Shown here: positions 35,049 through 46,494 of the stretch, piece after piece
Layout: the number at the start of each line of letters is the position of its first letter
Numbering within the stretch: the first letter of the stretch is position 1
NCBI RefSeq assembly: GCF_014643535.1
Contig: NZ_BMJQ01000005.1
Coordinates: 62,001-126,000, forward strand
DNA length: 64,000 nucleotides
Reading direction: 5' to 3'
From: Aliidongia dinghuensis
GTDB taxonomy: Bacteria; Pseudomonadota; Alphaproteobacteria; ATCC43930; CGMCC-115725
Notes under the pieces: model-generated
Databases searched by the model: none
Seen by the model: only the letters and a program-made list of their open reading frames with translations
Told to the model about the DNA's origin: nothing
Translations under genes and position numbers: made by a program

Positions 35049-36062
35049 TCAGGCCTCCACTGCCTGGCGCAAGGCTTCGGCCACGCGCTTCGGCCCCGGG
35101 AAATATTCCCACTCGAACGCATGCGGATAGGGCGTGTCCCAGCCGGTCACGCGCTGGACCGGCGCTTCCAGGTGATAGAAGCAATGCTCCTGCACGACGG
35201 CCGAGAGCTCGCCGCCGAAGCCGCCGATGCGGGTCGCCTCGTGGACCACGACGCAGCGGCCGGTCTTCTTGACCGAATCGACGATCGTGTCGAGGTCGAG
35301 TGGGTTGAGCGTGCGCAAGTCGATCACCTCGGCATCGACGCCCGAGTCCTCGGCGGCGGCAAGCGCCACATGGACCATGGTGCCGTAGGCGAGCACGGTC
35401 ACGGCATCGCCCGGGCGCACGACGTTCGCCTGCCCGAGCGGGATCGTGTAATAGCCGTCCGGCACGTCGCTCGCCGGATGCTTCGCCCAGGGCGTCACCG
35501 GCCGCTCGTGATGGCCGTCGAACGGGCCGTTGTAGATGCGCTTCGGCTCGAAGAACATGACCGGATCATCGTCCTCGATCGCCGCGATCAGCAGGCCCTT
35601 GGCGTCGTACGGCGTCGACGGGATGACGGTCTTCAGGCCCGCGACATGGGTGAAGATCGCCTCAGGGCTCTGGCTGTGCGTCTGGCCCCCGAAGATGCCG
35701 CCGCCATAGGGCGCCCGCACGGTCAAGGGCGCCGTGAAATCGCCGGCCGAGCGGTAGCGCAGCCGCGCTGCCTCCGAGATCAGCTGGTCGGTCGCCGGAT
35801 AGATATAGTCGGCGAACTGGATCTCGACGACGGGGCGCAAGCCATAGGCGCCCATGCCGACCGCCGTCGCGACGATGCCGGCCTCGGCGATCGGCGAGTC
35901 GAACACACGCCGCTTGCCGTATTTCTGCTGCAGTCCCTCGGTGCAGCGGAACACGCCGCCGAAGAAGCCCACGTCCTCGCCGAAGACAAGCACGTCAGGG
36001 TCACGCTCCAGCATGATGTCCATGGCCGAGCGCAGCGCCTGGATCATGTTCATGGCCGGCAT
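35049..36062 (-). CDS. bkdA2: Branched-chain 2-oxoacid dehydrogenase E1 beta
   Basis: The 337-residue protein is a typical E1b: MNMIQALRSAMDIMLERDPD, GEDVGFFGGVFRCTEGL, the EIQFADYIYPATDQL segment and the C-terminal SVKKTGRCVVVHEATRIGG. It binds thiamine diphosphate with E1a and decarboxylates the 2-oxoacids of Val, Leu and Ile. It follows E1a by 3 bases. Confidence 0.95.
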   Translation of the reverse strand: MPAMNMIQALRSAMDIMLERDPDVLVFGEDVGFFGGVFRCTEGLQQKYGKRRVFDSPIAEAGIVATAVGMGAYGLRPVVEIQFADYIYPATDQLISEAARLRYRSAGDFTAPLTVRAPYGGGIFGGQTHSQSPEAIFTHVAGLKTVIPSTPYDAKGLLIAAIEDDDPVMFFEPKRIYNGPFDGHHERPVTPWAKHPASDVPDGYYTIPLGQANVVRPGDAVTVLAYGTMVHVALAAAEDSGVDAEVIDLRTLNPLDLDTIVDSVKKTGRCVVVHEATRIGGFGGELSAVVQEHCFYHLEAPVQRVTGWDTPYPHAFEWEYFPGPKRVAEALRQAVEA

Positions 36063-36065
36063 GGC

Positions 36066-37364
<1,299 letters not shown>

Positions 37365-37490
37365 CTAAACCAGTCGGCTAAACCTTCTTTTGTGGGCGCC
37401 TATAGGCGGGACCGTCGGATAATTGTCCTCGTGAACTGGCATTTTCGCAGTATCATATTTTTGTGCGATGCAGCGGAGGGCTCTGGACCG

Positions 37491-37958
37491 ATGGACAAGC
37501 GGGAGATCGACGAGACCGATCGCAAGATCCTGCGCATCCTGCGCGACGATGCACGGCTCACCACGGCGCAGCTGGCCGAGGCGGTCGGCCTGTCGCCGAC
37601 GCCCTGCTGGAACCGCATGAAGCGGCTGGAGCGCGACGGCTTCATCGAGGGCTATGTGGCGCTCTTGAACCAGGAGAAGCTGGGTTATCCCGACATCGCC
37701 ATCGTCGAGGTGACGCTCGACCACCATGACGAGGAGACGCTCGACCATTTCGGCACGCTGCTCACGGCCTATCCGGAGGTGCTGGAGGCCTATCTCACCA
37801 CCGGCGAATACGACTACCTGATCAAGGTCGCGGTCGAAGGCACGTCCGGCTACGAGAAATTCCTGCGCGAGCGGCTCTATCGCCTGCCCGGCATCCGGCA
37901 CAGCCGCACGTCCTTCACCTTGAAGTGCCTGAAGCGGATGGTCTCGGTCCTGCCGTGA
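37491..37958 (+). CDS. bkdR: Lrp/AsnC family regulator, probable activator BkdR
   Basis: The 155-residue protein has the N-terminal helix-turn-helix (LTTAQLAEAVGLSPTPCWNR, about 24-43) and the RAM ligand domain. It is divergent from bkdA1 across 192 bases, the same arrangement as BkdR in pseudomonads, where leucine-type amino acids induce the operon. The gap contains a short AT-rich stretch before this start but no palindrome I can call. Confidence 0.9.
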   Translation: MDKREIDETDRKILRILRDDARLTTAQLAEAVGLSPTPCWNRMKRLERDGFIEGYVALLNQEKLGYPDIAIVEVTLDHHDEETLDHFGTLLTAYPEVLEAYLTTGEYDYLIKVAVEGTSGYEKFLRERLYRLPGIRHSRTSFTLKCLKRMVSVLP

Positions 37959-38158
37959 GCGCCAATTCTCGCCAGCAGATCGACATGCCCGCGGAGGTAG
38001 TTGTCGGCGACGGTGGGAAGGCCTAGAGTTGGAGCGTCAGGGAACTCATGGCTGGTGGAACCCGACCTATTCTCAATCTTGCGTTCACCAATCCGGGGCC
38101 AAGCTCGATCCCGTGACCGGTCGTACCGAAACCGGTAAATCAGGACGCTGATCAAGCC

Positions 38159-38509
38159 ATGCCGACGAATATTCTTCTGCTCGACGACAGCAAGGTTGCC
38201 CGCATGGCGACGCGGCGGATCATTGCCGAGGCGCTGCCGGACGCGGTCGTGGTCGATACCGGCGACCTTGCCGAGGTGTTCGACCTCGTCGCGGGCACGC
38301 CGTTCGATCTCGTGCTGATCGACTACAACATGCCCGGCGAAAACGGCCTGAGCCTGGCCGAACGCCTGTCGGCGCGCCATCCGGGGCTGCGCATGGCGCT
38401 CTTGACCGCCAACATCCAGGAGTCGGTGATCCAGCGGGCCCGGTCCATGGGCCTGGCATTCCTGCCGAAGCCGCTGCGGCCCGATGCGGTCCGTGACGCC
38501 TTGAAGTGA
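38159..38509 (+). CDS. Single-domain response regulator (CheY-like)
   Basis: The 116-residue receiver has the acidic pair in LLDDSK, the phospho-acceptor Asp in LIDYNMPG and the Lys in FLPKPL. Its stop overlaps the CheC-like start (GTGA). The preceding 200 bases hold no recognisable gene. It is the likely phosphorylated partner of the CheC phosphatase and the hybrid kinase that follow. Confidence 0.9.
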   Translation: MPTNILLLDDSKVARMATRRIIAEALPDAVVVDTGDLAEVFDLVAGTPFDLVLIDYNMPGENGLSLAERLSARHPGLRMALLTANIQESVIQRARSMGLAFLPKPLRPDAVRDALK

Positions 38510-39129
38510 CGGGGGCCGCCGTGGTCGTAGAACTTTCAGCGCTGGAGCGCGATGCGGTCACGGAGATCCTGAATATCGGCGTCGGCCGCGCGGCTGCCTC
38601 GCTCAGCCTGATGGTCAGGGACGAGATCCAGCTGTCGGTGCCGTCGGCGGAACTGCTCTATGGCGAGGCGGCGCGCCTGCGGCTCAGCCTGACCGCCGAC
38701 CGGATGGTCGCGGTGCGCGAGGCGTTCCGCGGCCTCTTGTCGGGCTCGGCCGCCCTCCTGTTCCCGCAGTCCAAGAGCCTCGATCTGGTGCGCATGGTGC
38801 TGGACGAGGACTTGACGGCGGAGGAGGTGACGGAGCTCGAGCAGGAGGCGCTGGTCGAAATCGGCAATGTCATCCTGAACGGCTGCCTCTCCAGCATCGC
38901 CGATGCGCTCGTCGGCGAGATCGAGACCTCGATCCCGGTCCTGCTGCATGCGGACCTGGCCACCATCCTGCCGCAGGCGGCGGGCTGCGAGCCGGTGCTG
39001 CTGGTGTTGACCATCGATTTCACCATCCGGTCGCGCGACATCCAGGGCCATATCGTGTTCCTGATGGACATGCAGGCGGCCGGCATCTTCCAGCGATTGA
39101 TCGCCGACTACATAACGTCCATCGCCTGA
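38506..39129 (+). CDS. CheC-like phosphatase of phosphorylated receivers
   Basis: The 207-residue protein carries both half-sites of the CheC fold, each with the E-x-x-N pair: [16 protein letters not shown] near residue 20 and [17 protein letters not shown] near residue 125. The GTG at 38506 overlaps the receiver stop; the GTG at 38521 is another candidate. CheC removes phosphate from CheY-type receivers. No methyl-accepting or other chemotaxis gene is near. Confidence 0.88.
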   Translation: MTGAAVVVELSALERDAVTEILNIGVGRAAASLSLMVRDEIQLSVPSAELLYGEAARLRLSLTADRMVAVREAFRGLLSGSAALLFPQSKSLDLVRMVLDEDLTAEEVTELEQEALVEIGNVILNGCLSSIADALVGEIETSIPVLLHADLATILPQAAGCEPVLLVLTIDFTIRSRDIQGHIVFLMDMQAAGIFQRLIADYITSIA

Positions 39130-39139
39130 GCCGATCGCC

Positions 39140-41182
39140 ATGGCAGCCGATCTTTCCGACCTTTCGCCCCTCGTCGATCTGGTCGATCTCGGCGTCATGC
39201 TGATCGGCGAGGACCGGCGGGTCACGTTCTGGAACGACTGGCTCGCCGTCCGGTCCGGCGTACCGGCGCCGGCCGCCTGCGGCCGGCCGCTCGCGGCACT
39301 CTTTCCGGAGCTCGCCCGGTCCCGGCTCGAGCACACGATCGAGGCGGCGCTCAAGTCCGGCCAGTCGGCGGTGCTCTCTCGCCAGCTCAACCCATCGCTC
39401 CTGCCGCTCCGCAATGCCGCGGGCCAGCCGATCGTCCAGGCGGTGATCGTGCGCCAGGTCGTGCTCGCCGGGAGCCCGTTCTGCCTCATCCAGGTGCGCG
39501 ACGAGACGGCGGCGGCCACCCGCGAGCGGCTCTTGCGCGAGAACCAGCGCCAATTGTCCGAGGCGCGCGAGGCGGCGGACCGAGCCAATCGGGCCAAGAG
39601 CGAATTCCTCGCCAACATGAGCCACGAGATCCGCACGCCGATGAACGCGGTCGTGGGCTTGACCCACTTGCTGCTCGACGGCGGCACCCGGGCGCTGCAG
39701 CAGGATTATCTCGACAAGATCCGCCATTCCGCCGAATCGCTGCTGGCGATCATCAACGAGATCCTGGATTTCTCGAAGATCGAGGCCGGGCAGCTGGTGC
39801 TCGATTGTGCGCCGGTCGATCTCGACCAGGTCATTGCCGTGGCGCTCGACCTGGCGGCGGTCAGGGCCGATGAAAAGCAGCTCGAGCTGCTGGTCGAGAC
39901 CCGGCCCGAGGTGCCGCGTATGGTGCTGGGCGACGGCCTGCGCCTCAGCCAGATTCTGAACAATCTGCTGAGCAACGCGACGAAATTCACCGACGAGGGC
40001 GAGATCGTGCTGACCGTCGAGCGCGTGCCCGTCGAACATCTGTCCGTCGAGCGTCAGCCGGGGCCGGACGATCGCATCCGCCTCCGGTTCGGCGTTGCGG
40101 ACACCGGCATCGGGCTCGACGCCGAGGCTCAGGCGCGGTTGTTCCGGCCGTTCGTGCAGGCCGATGGCTCGACGACGCGCCGGTTCGGCGGCACGGGGCT
40201 CGGGCTCGCGATCAGCAAGCGGCTCGTGGCGCTCATGGGCGGCGAGATCGGCGTCGAAAGCGCGCCTGGCGAGGGCAGCCTGTTCTGGTTCACGGCCGAG
40301 TTCGGCCGGGCCGACGAGGCGGCGGCACCGGCCCGGCCCAAGTACCGGGCAAGCGCGCTTGTCGCGGTGGCCCAGCCGACAGCCCGCAGCATTCTCGGTC
40401 GGACGCTCGCAACCCTGGGGCTCCCCGTCCGCAGTGTCGAGGACGGTTTCACCGCGGTCGAAGCGCTCATCGACGCGGCGTCGGCCGGCCGGCCCCATGA
40501 TCTCCTGATCATCGACGGGCTGGCGCCGCGGATAGACGGGTTGGAAGCGGCAGGCTGGATCCGCGCCCGGCCGGAGATCGCGTCGACCCGCATCCTGGTA
40601 TTGTCCACAGCCTTCGGCCGCGACCTGTATCAGGCGGCCTTGCAGAGCGGGCTTATCGACGGGCTGCTGGTGAAGCCGGTTGACCGTGCAGCCTTGGCGC
40701 TGCAGGTCGCCCAGGCGCTGACCCGGCGCCTGGCGCCGGTGCCGGTGGCAGTACCCGAGCCGGTCGCGGCGGCGGCGCCCGAGCGCGGCCGCGTCCTGCT
40801 GGTCGAAGACAACGAGATCAACCAACTGGTCGCGGGCGAGACGTTGCGCCGGGCCGGCTTCACGGTCGAGATCGCCGCCAACGGCCAGGAGGCCTTTGAC
40901 GCGGCGACGCGCGCCGGCGCCGATTTCGTCGCCGTGCTGATGGACCTTCAGATGCCGGTGATGGACGGGTACGAGGCGACGCGGCGCATCCGTGCCCATG
41001 GTGCGGCCCACGGCGCGGCCGGTGACCTGCCGATCATCGCCGTCACCGCCCATGCGCTCGCCAACGAACGGGAGAAATGCCTGGCGGCGGGCATGACCGA
41101 CTTCCTGTCCAAGCCGTTCGATCCAGGTGAGCTCATCGCGATCGTCGAACGGCGCAGCGAGGCCCGGGCGGGGGCGGCTTAA
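39140..41182 (+). CDS. Soluble hybrid histidine kinase with pseudo-receiver and receiver
   Basis: The 680-residue protein has no membrane segment. In order: a PAS-like domain (about 10-120), coiled coil, HisKA with His162 ([12 protein letters not shown]), HATPase (about 265-390), a first receiver-like domain (about 405-530) that keeps Asp459 but lacks the N-terminal acidic pair, and a full receiver (LLVEDNEIN, Asp602). It ends the three-gene set with the CheY- and CheC-like proteins and probably feeds the stand-alone receiver. Confidence 0.92.
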   Translation: MAADLSDLSPLVDLVDLGVMLIGEDRRVTFWNDWLAVRSGVPAPAACGRPLAALFPELARSRLEHTIEAALKSGQSAVLSRQLNPSLLPLRNAAGQPIVQAVIVRQVVLAGSPFCLIQVRDETAAATRERLLRENQRQLSEAREAADRANRAKSEFLANMSHEIRTPMNAVVGLTHLLLDGGTRALQQDYLDKIRHSAESLLAIINEILDFSKIEAGQLVLDCAPVDLDQVIAVALDLAAVRADEKQLELLVETRPEVPRMVLGDGLRLSQILNNLLSNATKFTDEGEIVLTVERVPVEHLSVERQPGPDDRIRLRFGVADTGIGLDAEAQARLFRPFVQADGSTTRRFGGTGLGLAISKRLVALMGGEIGVESAPGEGSLFWFTAEFGRADEAAAPARPKYRASALVAVAQPTARSILGRTLATLGLPVRSVEDGFTAVEALIDAASAGRPHDLLIIDGLAPRIDGLEAAGWIRARPEIASTRILVLSTAFGRDLYQAALQSGLIDGLLVKPVDRAALALQVAQALTRRLAPVPVAVPEPVAAAAPERGRVLLVEDNEINQLVAGETLRRAGFTVEIAANGQEAFDAATRAGADFVAVLMDLQMPVMDGYEATRRIRAHGAAHGAAGDLPIIAVTAHALANEREKCLAAGMTDFLSKPFDPGELIAIVERRSEARAGAA

Positions 41183-41264
41183 TCGGCGACAAGGGTAAAT
41201 TCCGTCCAAGACGGCGACCCATGGCGGCCCTATTCTGCCCCGCACACAACGGCCGGGGGAGGGC

Positions 41265-42521
41265 ATGACAACCGACAGTGAAGACCGGACAGCGCGCCGC
41301 GGCGCGCGCGCACCGGCGCCGGCCTTCATCATGGTGACGGTCGGCCTCGACGTGCTGGCGCTCGGCCTCATCATCCCGGTCCTGCCGCGCCTGGTCGTCG
41401 ATTTCCTCGGCGGCGACACGGAGCAGGGGGCGGAGATCCTCGGCCTGTTCGGCACGGTCTGGGCGCTCATGCAGTTCCTGGCCGGGCCGGTGCTGGGCTC
41501 GCTCTCCGATCGGGTCGGACGGCGGCCGGTCATCCTGCTTTCGAATGTCGGTCTCGGCCTCGATTATGTGCTGATGGCGCTGGCGCCGAACTTGTCGTGG
41601 CTGTTCGTCGGCCGGATCATCTCCGGCATCACGGGCGCCAGCATCACGACCAGCTTCGCCTATATCGCCGACGTGACGCCGGCCGAAGGGCGGCCCAAGG
41701 CATACGGCATGCTGGGCGCGGCCTTCGGCATCGGCTTCATCGTGGGACCGGCGATCGGCGGGCTGCTCGGCAATTTCGACCCGCGCCTGCCGTTCTGGTG
41801 CGCCGCCGGCTTCAGCCTCTTGAACGCGGCCTATGGCTGGTTCGTGCTGCCCGAATCGCTGCCGCGCGACCGCCGCGCCGGCTTCTCCTGGCGGCGCGCC
41901 AATCCGGTGGGGGCGCTCGCCCTGCTCCGGAGCCGGCCGGGGCTCCTGGGCTTGGCCGGGATCAGTTTCCTGTTCAATCTCGCGCACGAATCGCTGCCAG
42001 CCGCCTTCGTGCTCTATGCGACCTACCGCTATCACTGGGACAAGGGCATGATCGGGCTGACACTCGCCGGGGTCGGCGTCTGCTCGGCGGTCGTCCAGGG
42101 CGGCCTTATCGGCCCGATCGTCGGCCGGTTGGGCGCGCCGCGTGCCCTGGTCCTGGGACTTGTCGCAGGCGCCGTCGGCTTCGCGATCTACGGGCTTGCG
42201 GAGACCGGTCCTCTGTTCTGGGTCGGCATGCCGGTCATGGCGTTCTGGGGCGTCGCGGGTGCTGCCCTCCAGGGCATCGCCAGCACCGAGGTCGACCCGA
42301 CGGAACAGGGGCAGCTGCAGGGCGCCCTGCAAAGCGTCCGCGGCATCGCCGGCCTGATCGGTCCTGGGCTCTACACGCTTGCCTTCGCCTATGCCATCGG
42401 CGCCGGTGCCGATTGGCACCAGCCGGGCCTGCCCTATCTGATCGCCGCCCTGTGCCTCGTCGCAGCCCTCGGGCTCGCCGGCGCCACCGTCCGGCGGCGG
42501 CGGGCGATCGAGGCTACTTGA
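41265..42521 (+). CDS. MFS efflux pump, TetA-like (DHA1)
   Basis: The 418-residue protein has 12 membrane segments and the TetA-type features VGLDVLALGLIIPVLPRLV in TM1 and PVLGSLSDRVGRRPVIL as loop motif. TetA relatives outside resistance plasmids export many compounds, so tetracycline resistance should not be assumed. The gene ends 8 bases into the convergent TRAP transporter gene. Confidence 0.88.
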   Translation: MTTDSEDRTARRGARAPAPAFIMVTVGLDVLALGLIIPVLPRLVVDFLGGDTEQGAEILGLFGTVWALMQFLAGPVLGSLSDRVGRRPVILLSNVGLGLDYVLMALAPNLSWLFVGRIISGITGASITTSFAYIADVTPAEGRPKAYGMLGAAFGIGFIVGPAIGGLLGNFDPRLPFWCAAGFSLLNAAYGWFVLPESLPRDRRAGFSWRRANPVGALALLRSRPGLLGLAGISFLFNLAHESLPAAFVLYATYRYHWDKGMIGLTLAGVGVCSAVVQGGLIGPIVGRLGAPRALVLGLVAGAVGFAIYGLAETGPLFWVGMPVMAFWGVAGAALQGIASTEVDPTEQGQLQGALQSVRGIAGLIGPGLYTLAFAYAIGAGADWHQPGLPYLIAALCLVAALGLAGATVRRRRAIEAT

Positions 42522-44406
42522 TGAAGCCCATGGCGCGCGGCAGGGCGAGCGTCATGTCCGGCACGAAGGCCAGCACAAGCAGGCAGGCGAGCATCAACAG
42601 CAGGTATTTCGCGATCGGCCGCGCGGTCTGCTCGATCGGCACGCCGCCGACGGCGCAGCTCGTGTAGAGCCCGAGGCCGAGCGGCGGGGCGAAGAGGCCG
42701 ATGCCCATGGCGACGATAAGCACGATGCCGTAGTGCAGCGGGTCGAAGCCGAACTTCTGCGCGACCGGCAGCAAGAGCGGACCGAAGATGATGAGCGCCG
42801 GCGCGCCTTCGAGCGCCGCCCCCATGACGATCAAGAGTGCGATCGTCACCAGCATGAAGACCCAGCCGCCGCCGCCGTGGCTGAGCGCGATCAGCACGTG
42901 GGCCAGGCCCTGCGGCACCTGATCGATGGTCAGCACGAAGGCCACGGTCTGGGACGCGGCGACCACGAACAGGATCATGCCGCTCAAGGTCGCGGCACCG
43001 ACGAACAGGTGCGCAATCTTGGCGAGCGTCAGCTCGCGGAACATCAGCGCGCCGACGGCGATCGCATAGAAGACGGCGAAGGCGGCGACCTCGGTCGCCG
43101 TCGCGAAGCCCGAACGATAACCGCCGAAAATGATGACGATCACGCCCAGGCTGACAATGCCGCTCCAGACGAGTTGCCGGAGCGTGCGGCCCGTGGGTTC
43201 GAGCGGCGCCGGCTTCGCCTTCGACGACATGACGAGCACGCCGCCGATGAGGGCGGCCGCCATGAAGGCCGCCGGCACCAGGCCGGCCGCGAACAGCCCG
43301 CCGATCGAGATGTTCGCGACATAGCCGAGGATGATCATGTTGATGCAGGGCGGGATGGTCTCGGCCATGATGGCGCTCGCGGCCAGCAATGCCACCCCGT
43401 CGGCCGGGTCCTGGTTCGACCGGCGCATGGCCGGGATCATGACCGTGCCGACCGCCGTCACGTCGGCGAGCTTCGAGCCGGAGATGCCGGAGAACAGCAC
43501 CATGCTCAAGACGGTCACGATGCCGAGACCGCCCGGCCGCTCGCCGACCATGCGGCGCAAGAGCTCGATCAGGCGGACCGACATGCCGTTCACTTCCATG
43601 GCGAGGCCGGTCAGGACGAAGAACGGGATCGCCAGCAGCACGAAATTGTCGATGCCGGCCGCCGCCTGCTGGGCGAAGACGGCGAGCGGAATGGTGCCGT
43701 CGGTCGCAAGGAAGGCGAGCGCGCCCAGGCACAGCGCGAAGGCGATCGGCACCCCGCCGGCGAGGCACAGCGCGAACGCGATGAGCAGCACCGCAAGCGG
43801 GCTCGGTGCGAAGTCCGGCAGATAGACTTCCCAGGCGAGGAGCCCAGCCACGAGCAGGATCAGGCCGGCCAGCGCCAGCGCGCGCGGCCGGTTCGGGCAC
43901 TCGAAGAGATGGCCGGCCGCGAACAGGCTCATGGCCGCGCCGCCCAATACCATCGGATAGATGAACAGGTTCTGCGGCAAGCCGTAGGGCGTGATCTGGC
44001 CCAAGGCGGTGCGGCTGTAGTCCCAGGCGTACCAGGTGAGCGCCAGGGCCACCGCGAAAATCACCCAGAGCCCGGCCGCCTCGACCAGCGCACGCCCGTC
44101 GGGGCTCAAGCGCGACAAGAGGGCCTGGATGCCGACGTGACGGCGCTCGGCCAAGGCGGCGGCCCCGCCGGTGAAGGCGAGCAGGACCAGGAGCCCGCGC
44201 GCCACCTCGTCGCCCCATTGCAGCGGGTCGTGGAACACGTAGCGATAGATCACCGACAGGCAGACCACGACCAGGTCGGCGAAGAGCGTGAGGGCGGCGA
44301 TCGCCTCGACCAGCCGTCGCAGGGCCAGAAGGCCGGTCTGCACGAACTGCACAGCCGGGGAGGCCGGCGTCGTCGCCACCACCCGCGCATCGGTTTCCAC
44401 CAGCAT
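42514..44406 (-). CDS. TRAP transporter, fused small and large membrane subunits (DctQM)
   Basis: The 630-residue protein joins a DctQ-like part (4 membrane segments, about 20-180, with RYVFHDPLQWGDEVARGLLV) to a DctM-like part (about 205-630, with the conserved LLAIPFFVLTGLAMEVNGMS and SGISGSKLADVTAVG). DctM normally has 12 segments. With the periplasmic binding protein upstream it forms a sodium-driven importer for an organic acid. Its 3' end overlaps the convergent MFS gene by 8 bases. Confidence 0.93.
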   Translation of the reverse strand: MLVETDARVVATTPASPAVQFVQTGLLALRRLVEAIAALTLFADLVVVCLSVIYRYVFHDPLQWGDEVARGLLVLLAFTGGAAALAERRHVGIQALLSRLSPDGRALVEAAGLWVIFAVALALTWYAWDYSRTALGQITPYGLPQNLFIYPMVLGGAAMSLFAAGHLFECPNRPRALALAGLILLVAGLLAWEVYLPDFAPSPLAVLLIAFALCLAGGVPIAFALCLGALAFLATDGTIPLAVFAQQAAAGIDNFVLLAIPFFVLTGLAMEVNGMSVRLIELLRRMVGERPGGLGIVTVLSMVLFSGISGSKLADVTAVGTVMIPAMRRSNQDPADGVALLAASAIMAETIPPCINMIILGYVANISIGGLFAAGLVPAAFMAAALIGGVLVMSSKAKPAPLEPTGRTLRQLVWSGIVSLGVIVIIFGGYRSGFATATEVAAFAVFYAIAVGALMFRELTLAKIAHLFVGAATLSGMILFVVAASQTVAFVLTIDQVPQGLAHVLIALSHGGGGWVFMLVTIALLIVMGAALEGAPALIIFGPLLLPVAQKFGFDPLHYGIVLIVAMGIGLFAPPLGLGLYTSCAVGGVPIEQTARPIAKYLLLMLACLLVLAFVPDMTLALPRAMGFIK

Positions 44407-44420
44407 GTCCGCGCCGCCGC

Positions 44421-45440
44421 TCAGCTCTCGCCGATCGCGTCGAGGATCGGCTTGGTGCTGGGGTATTGCGTGGCGAACTCGTTCCACAGCGGCAGCACCA
44501 GCGCGCGGTAGGCGGCGCGGTCGGCCTCGACCGTCGCAACACCATTGTTCTTGAGCGTCGCGAACGCGGCGGTCTCGATCTCGGCCGCCTTGCCGCGCTG
44601 ATACCTGGTCGCTTCGGCGGCCGCCTCCTTGAACGGGCCCTGCAGATTGGCCGGGATCTTCTTCAGCGCGCGCTGGCTGATGATCGCGGTCTGCGGGTTG
44701 TAGATGTGCCGGGTGAGCGTGATCTGCTTCGCGACCTCGTACCATTTCAAGGCGAGCACGGTCGGTGCGTCGTGCTCGGCACCGTCGATGACGCCGGTCT
44801 GCAGCCCGGTATAGACCTCGCCCAGCGACATGGGCGTTGGCGCGGCTCCCATCGCCTTCAAGGTCGCGACGAAGTTCGGCACCGGCAGCACGCGGATCTT
44901 CATGCCCTTGAGCTCGGCGGGCGTGGGCGCTGGTGCCCGCGCCGTCACGTTGCGGCCGCCGAAGCTGACGGCCCAGGCGAGCACCTCGACGCCGGCCTTG
45001 TCGGCGAAGATCTTGTTGAGCGCCTGGCCGGCTGGCCCGTCGAGCTTGGTGCCGCTCGCCTCGAGCGTCGGGAACAGGAAGCCCAGGTCGAGCACGCCGA
45101 CCTCGGGCGCAACCGTCGCCCAGATCGACGAGCCCGAGATCATCATGTCGACGATGCCGAGCTTCACCTGGCCAACGATGTCGGCCTCCTTGCCCAGCTG
45201 ATTGTCCGGGAAATAATTGACCATGATCTGGTCGCCGACCTTGGCCTTCAGGTTCTTGGCGAATTGGTCGTACCAGACCCAGTGGGCCGAATTGGGGTCC
45301 GACGGCAGCGACGACGACATGCGCAACGTGACCGGTGCTGCAAAGGCCGGGCGCGACAGCATCGGCATGGCGAGACCTGTGCCGGCGAGCGCGGCCGCGC
45401 CGAGGCCGAACCGGCGGCGCGTGAAGCGGGTGTCACCCAT
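44421..45440 (-). CDS. TRAP transporter periplasmic binding protein (DctP)
   Basis: The 339-residue protein has a Tat-like signal (TRRRFGLGAAALAGTGLAMP, cleavage near AFAA), then the DctP core with KGMKIRVLPVPNFVATLKAM, the region carrying the carboxylate-binding arginine, and GEVYTGLQTGVIDGAEHD. GGGAGGG sits 5 bases ahead of the ATG. It lies 14 bases upstream of the fused membrane subunit. Ligand unknown; the SMP-30 and AroE-like neighbours suggest a sugar acid or a quinate-like ring acid. Confidence 0.93.
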   Translation of the reverse strand: MGDTRFTRRRFGLGAAALAGTGLAMPMLSRPAFAAPVTLRMSSSLPSDPNSAHWVWYDQFAKNLKAKVGDQIMVNYFPDNQLGKEADIVGQVKLGIVDMMISGSSIWATVAPEVGVLDLGFLFPTLEASGTKLDGPAGQALNKIFADKAGVEVLAWAVSFGGRNVTARAPAPTPAELKGMKIRVLPVPNFVATLKAMGAAPTPMSLGEVYTGLQTGVIDGAEHDAPTVLALKWYEVAKQITLTRHIYNPQTAIISQRALKKIPANLQGPFKEAAAEATRYQRGKAAEIETAAFATLKNNGVATVEADRAAYRALVLPLWNEFATQYPSTKPILDAIGES

Positions 45441-45475
45441 CGAACCCTCCCTGGAATCGTCCCGGTGCTCGGGAT

Positions 45476-45494
45476 TTGTATGGTTATCGTACAA
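45476..45494. promoter_or_regulatory. Candidate GntR operator before dctP
   Basis: TTGTATGGTTATCGTACAA is a palindrome-like site (TTGTA ... TACAA) 36 bases before the DctP start. It shares TTATCRTACAA with the site at 46495-46513 upstream of the GntR gene, 14 of 19 positions agreeing overall. Confidence 0.65.
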
Positions 45495-45539
45495 CTATTC
45501 GACCACAGGGCGAGGAGCGCGTCAATGGCCTCGGCGAAT

Positions 45540-46427
45540 TCAACCGCCGAAGCGGTTGGCCGGCAGGCCGCGGACGCGGAGATCGAGCGAGAACAGGCCG
45601 CCGGCTTCGGCCGCGTCGCCGGTCTCGCGCCAATTGTTGCTGCCGAGCGAGGTGACATAGCCGGTCGCAAACTCCGGCCCGCCGAACGCGAGCTTGGTCG
45701 GCCGCTTGACCGGCATGCGCACGACCCGGTCGATGGCGCCGTCGGGCGTGAAGCGCACCAGTTCGCCGCCGGTGATGCCAGCCATCCAGTAGCAGCCCTC
45801 GGCGTCGACCGCACCGCCGTCGGGCCGGCCGGCCAGGCTGCGCGTGTCGCAGAACAGCCGGCGAGGGCCCGGCGTCCCGGTCTCCGGGTCATAGTCAGCG
45901 ACCCAGATGGTGCGCACCGCCGCCGTCGAATCGGAGAAATAGAAGCGCCTTCCGTCCGGGCTGAACGCCATGCCGTTGATCGTCCAAAACCCGTCCATCT
46001 GCTTCGTGCAGGTGCCGTCCGGGTCGAGTCGGTAGACGGCGCCGGTCGGCTGGATGCCGTGCTTGTGCATGCGCATGGTGCCGGCCCAGAACCGGCCGCG
46101 CGTATCGCACGTGCCGTCGTTGAAGCGGTTCTCCGGAATGTCCCCCTCCGGATCGATGAGCCGGTCGAGCGTGCCGGTCACGGGATCGAAGAAGGCGAAG
46201 CCGGTCTTGAGCGCCAGCACCAGGCCGCCGGTTGCGCGCAGCGCCAGGCAGCCGATCTCCTCGCCCAGGTTCCACTGCCGGTCCGCGCCGCTGGCCGGGT
46301 CGAAGCGATGCAGCAGGAAGCCGTCGATGTCGACCCACCACAATACCTGCTCGCGCTCGCACCAGACCGGGCTCTCGCCAACCAGGGCATGGGCGTCGAG
46401 GACGAGGCGGGCAACGAGATCGGACAT
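45540..46427 (-). CDS. SMP-30/gluconolactonase family protein
   Basis: The 295-residue six-bladed propeller has metal-ligand regions in the family positions: Glu18 in VGESPVW, Asn in INGMAFSPDG and Asp in GRPDGGAVDAEG. These enzymes hydrolyse sugar lactones. It is divergent from the GntR gene and lies upstream of the TRAP genes on the same strand, so it probably acts on the lactone form of the imported acid. The ATG at 46427 gives the usual beginning; a longer frame exists. Confidence 0.9.
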   Translation of the reverse strand: MSDLVARLVLDAHALVGESPVWCEREQVLWWVDIDGFLLHRFDPASGADRQWNLGEEIGCLALRATGGLVLALKTGFAFFDPVTGTLDRLIDPEGDIPENRFNDGTCDTRGRFWAGTMRMHKHGIQPTGAVYRLDPDGTCTKQMDGFWTINGMAFSPDGRRFYFSDSTAAVRTIWVADYDPETGTPGPRRLFCDTRSLAGRPDGGAVDAEGCYWMAGITGGELVRFTPDGAIDRVVRMPVKRPTKLAFGGPEFATGYVTSLGSNNWRETGDAAEAGGLFSLDLRVRGLPANRFGG

Positions 46428-46494
46428 GGGCGGGCATCCTCGGCGAACGGTGGAAGCGCCGAACAGGTAACAGCAGCGGACGGGGGATGGCAAT

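Noticed and set aside
38052..38117. 22-codon frame (MAGGTRPILN...) in the gap before the receiver gene
   Set aside because: Weak ribosome site, no partner enzyme, no compositional feature; not enough to call a gene.
41265..42521. True tetracycline resistance determinant
   Set aside because: TetA-like chromosomal MFS pumps are common; there is no TetR partner, mobile element or resistance context.
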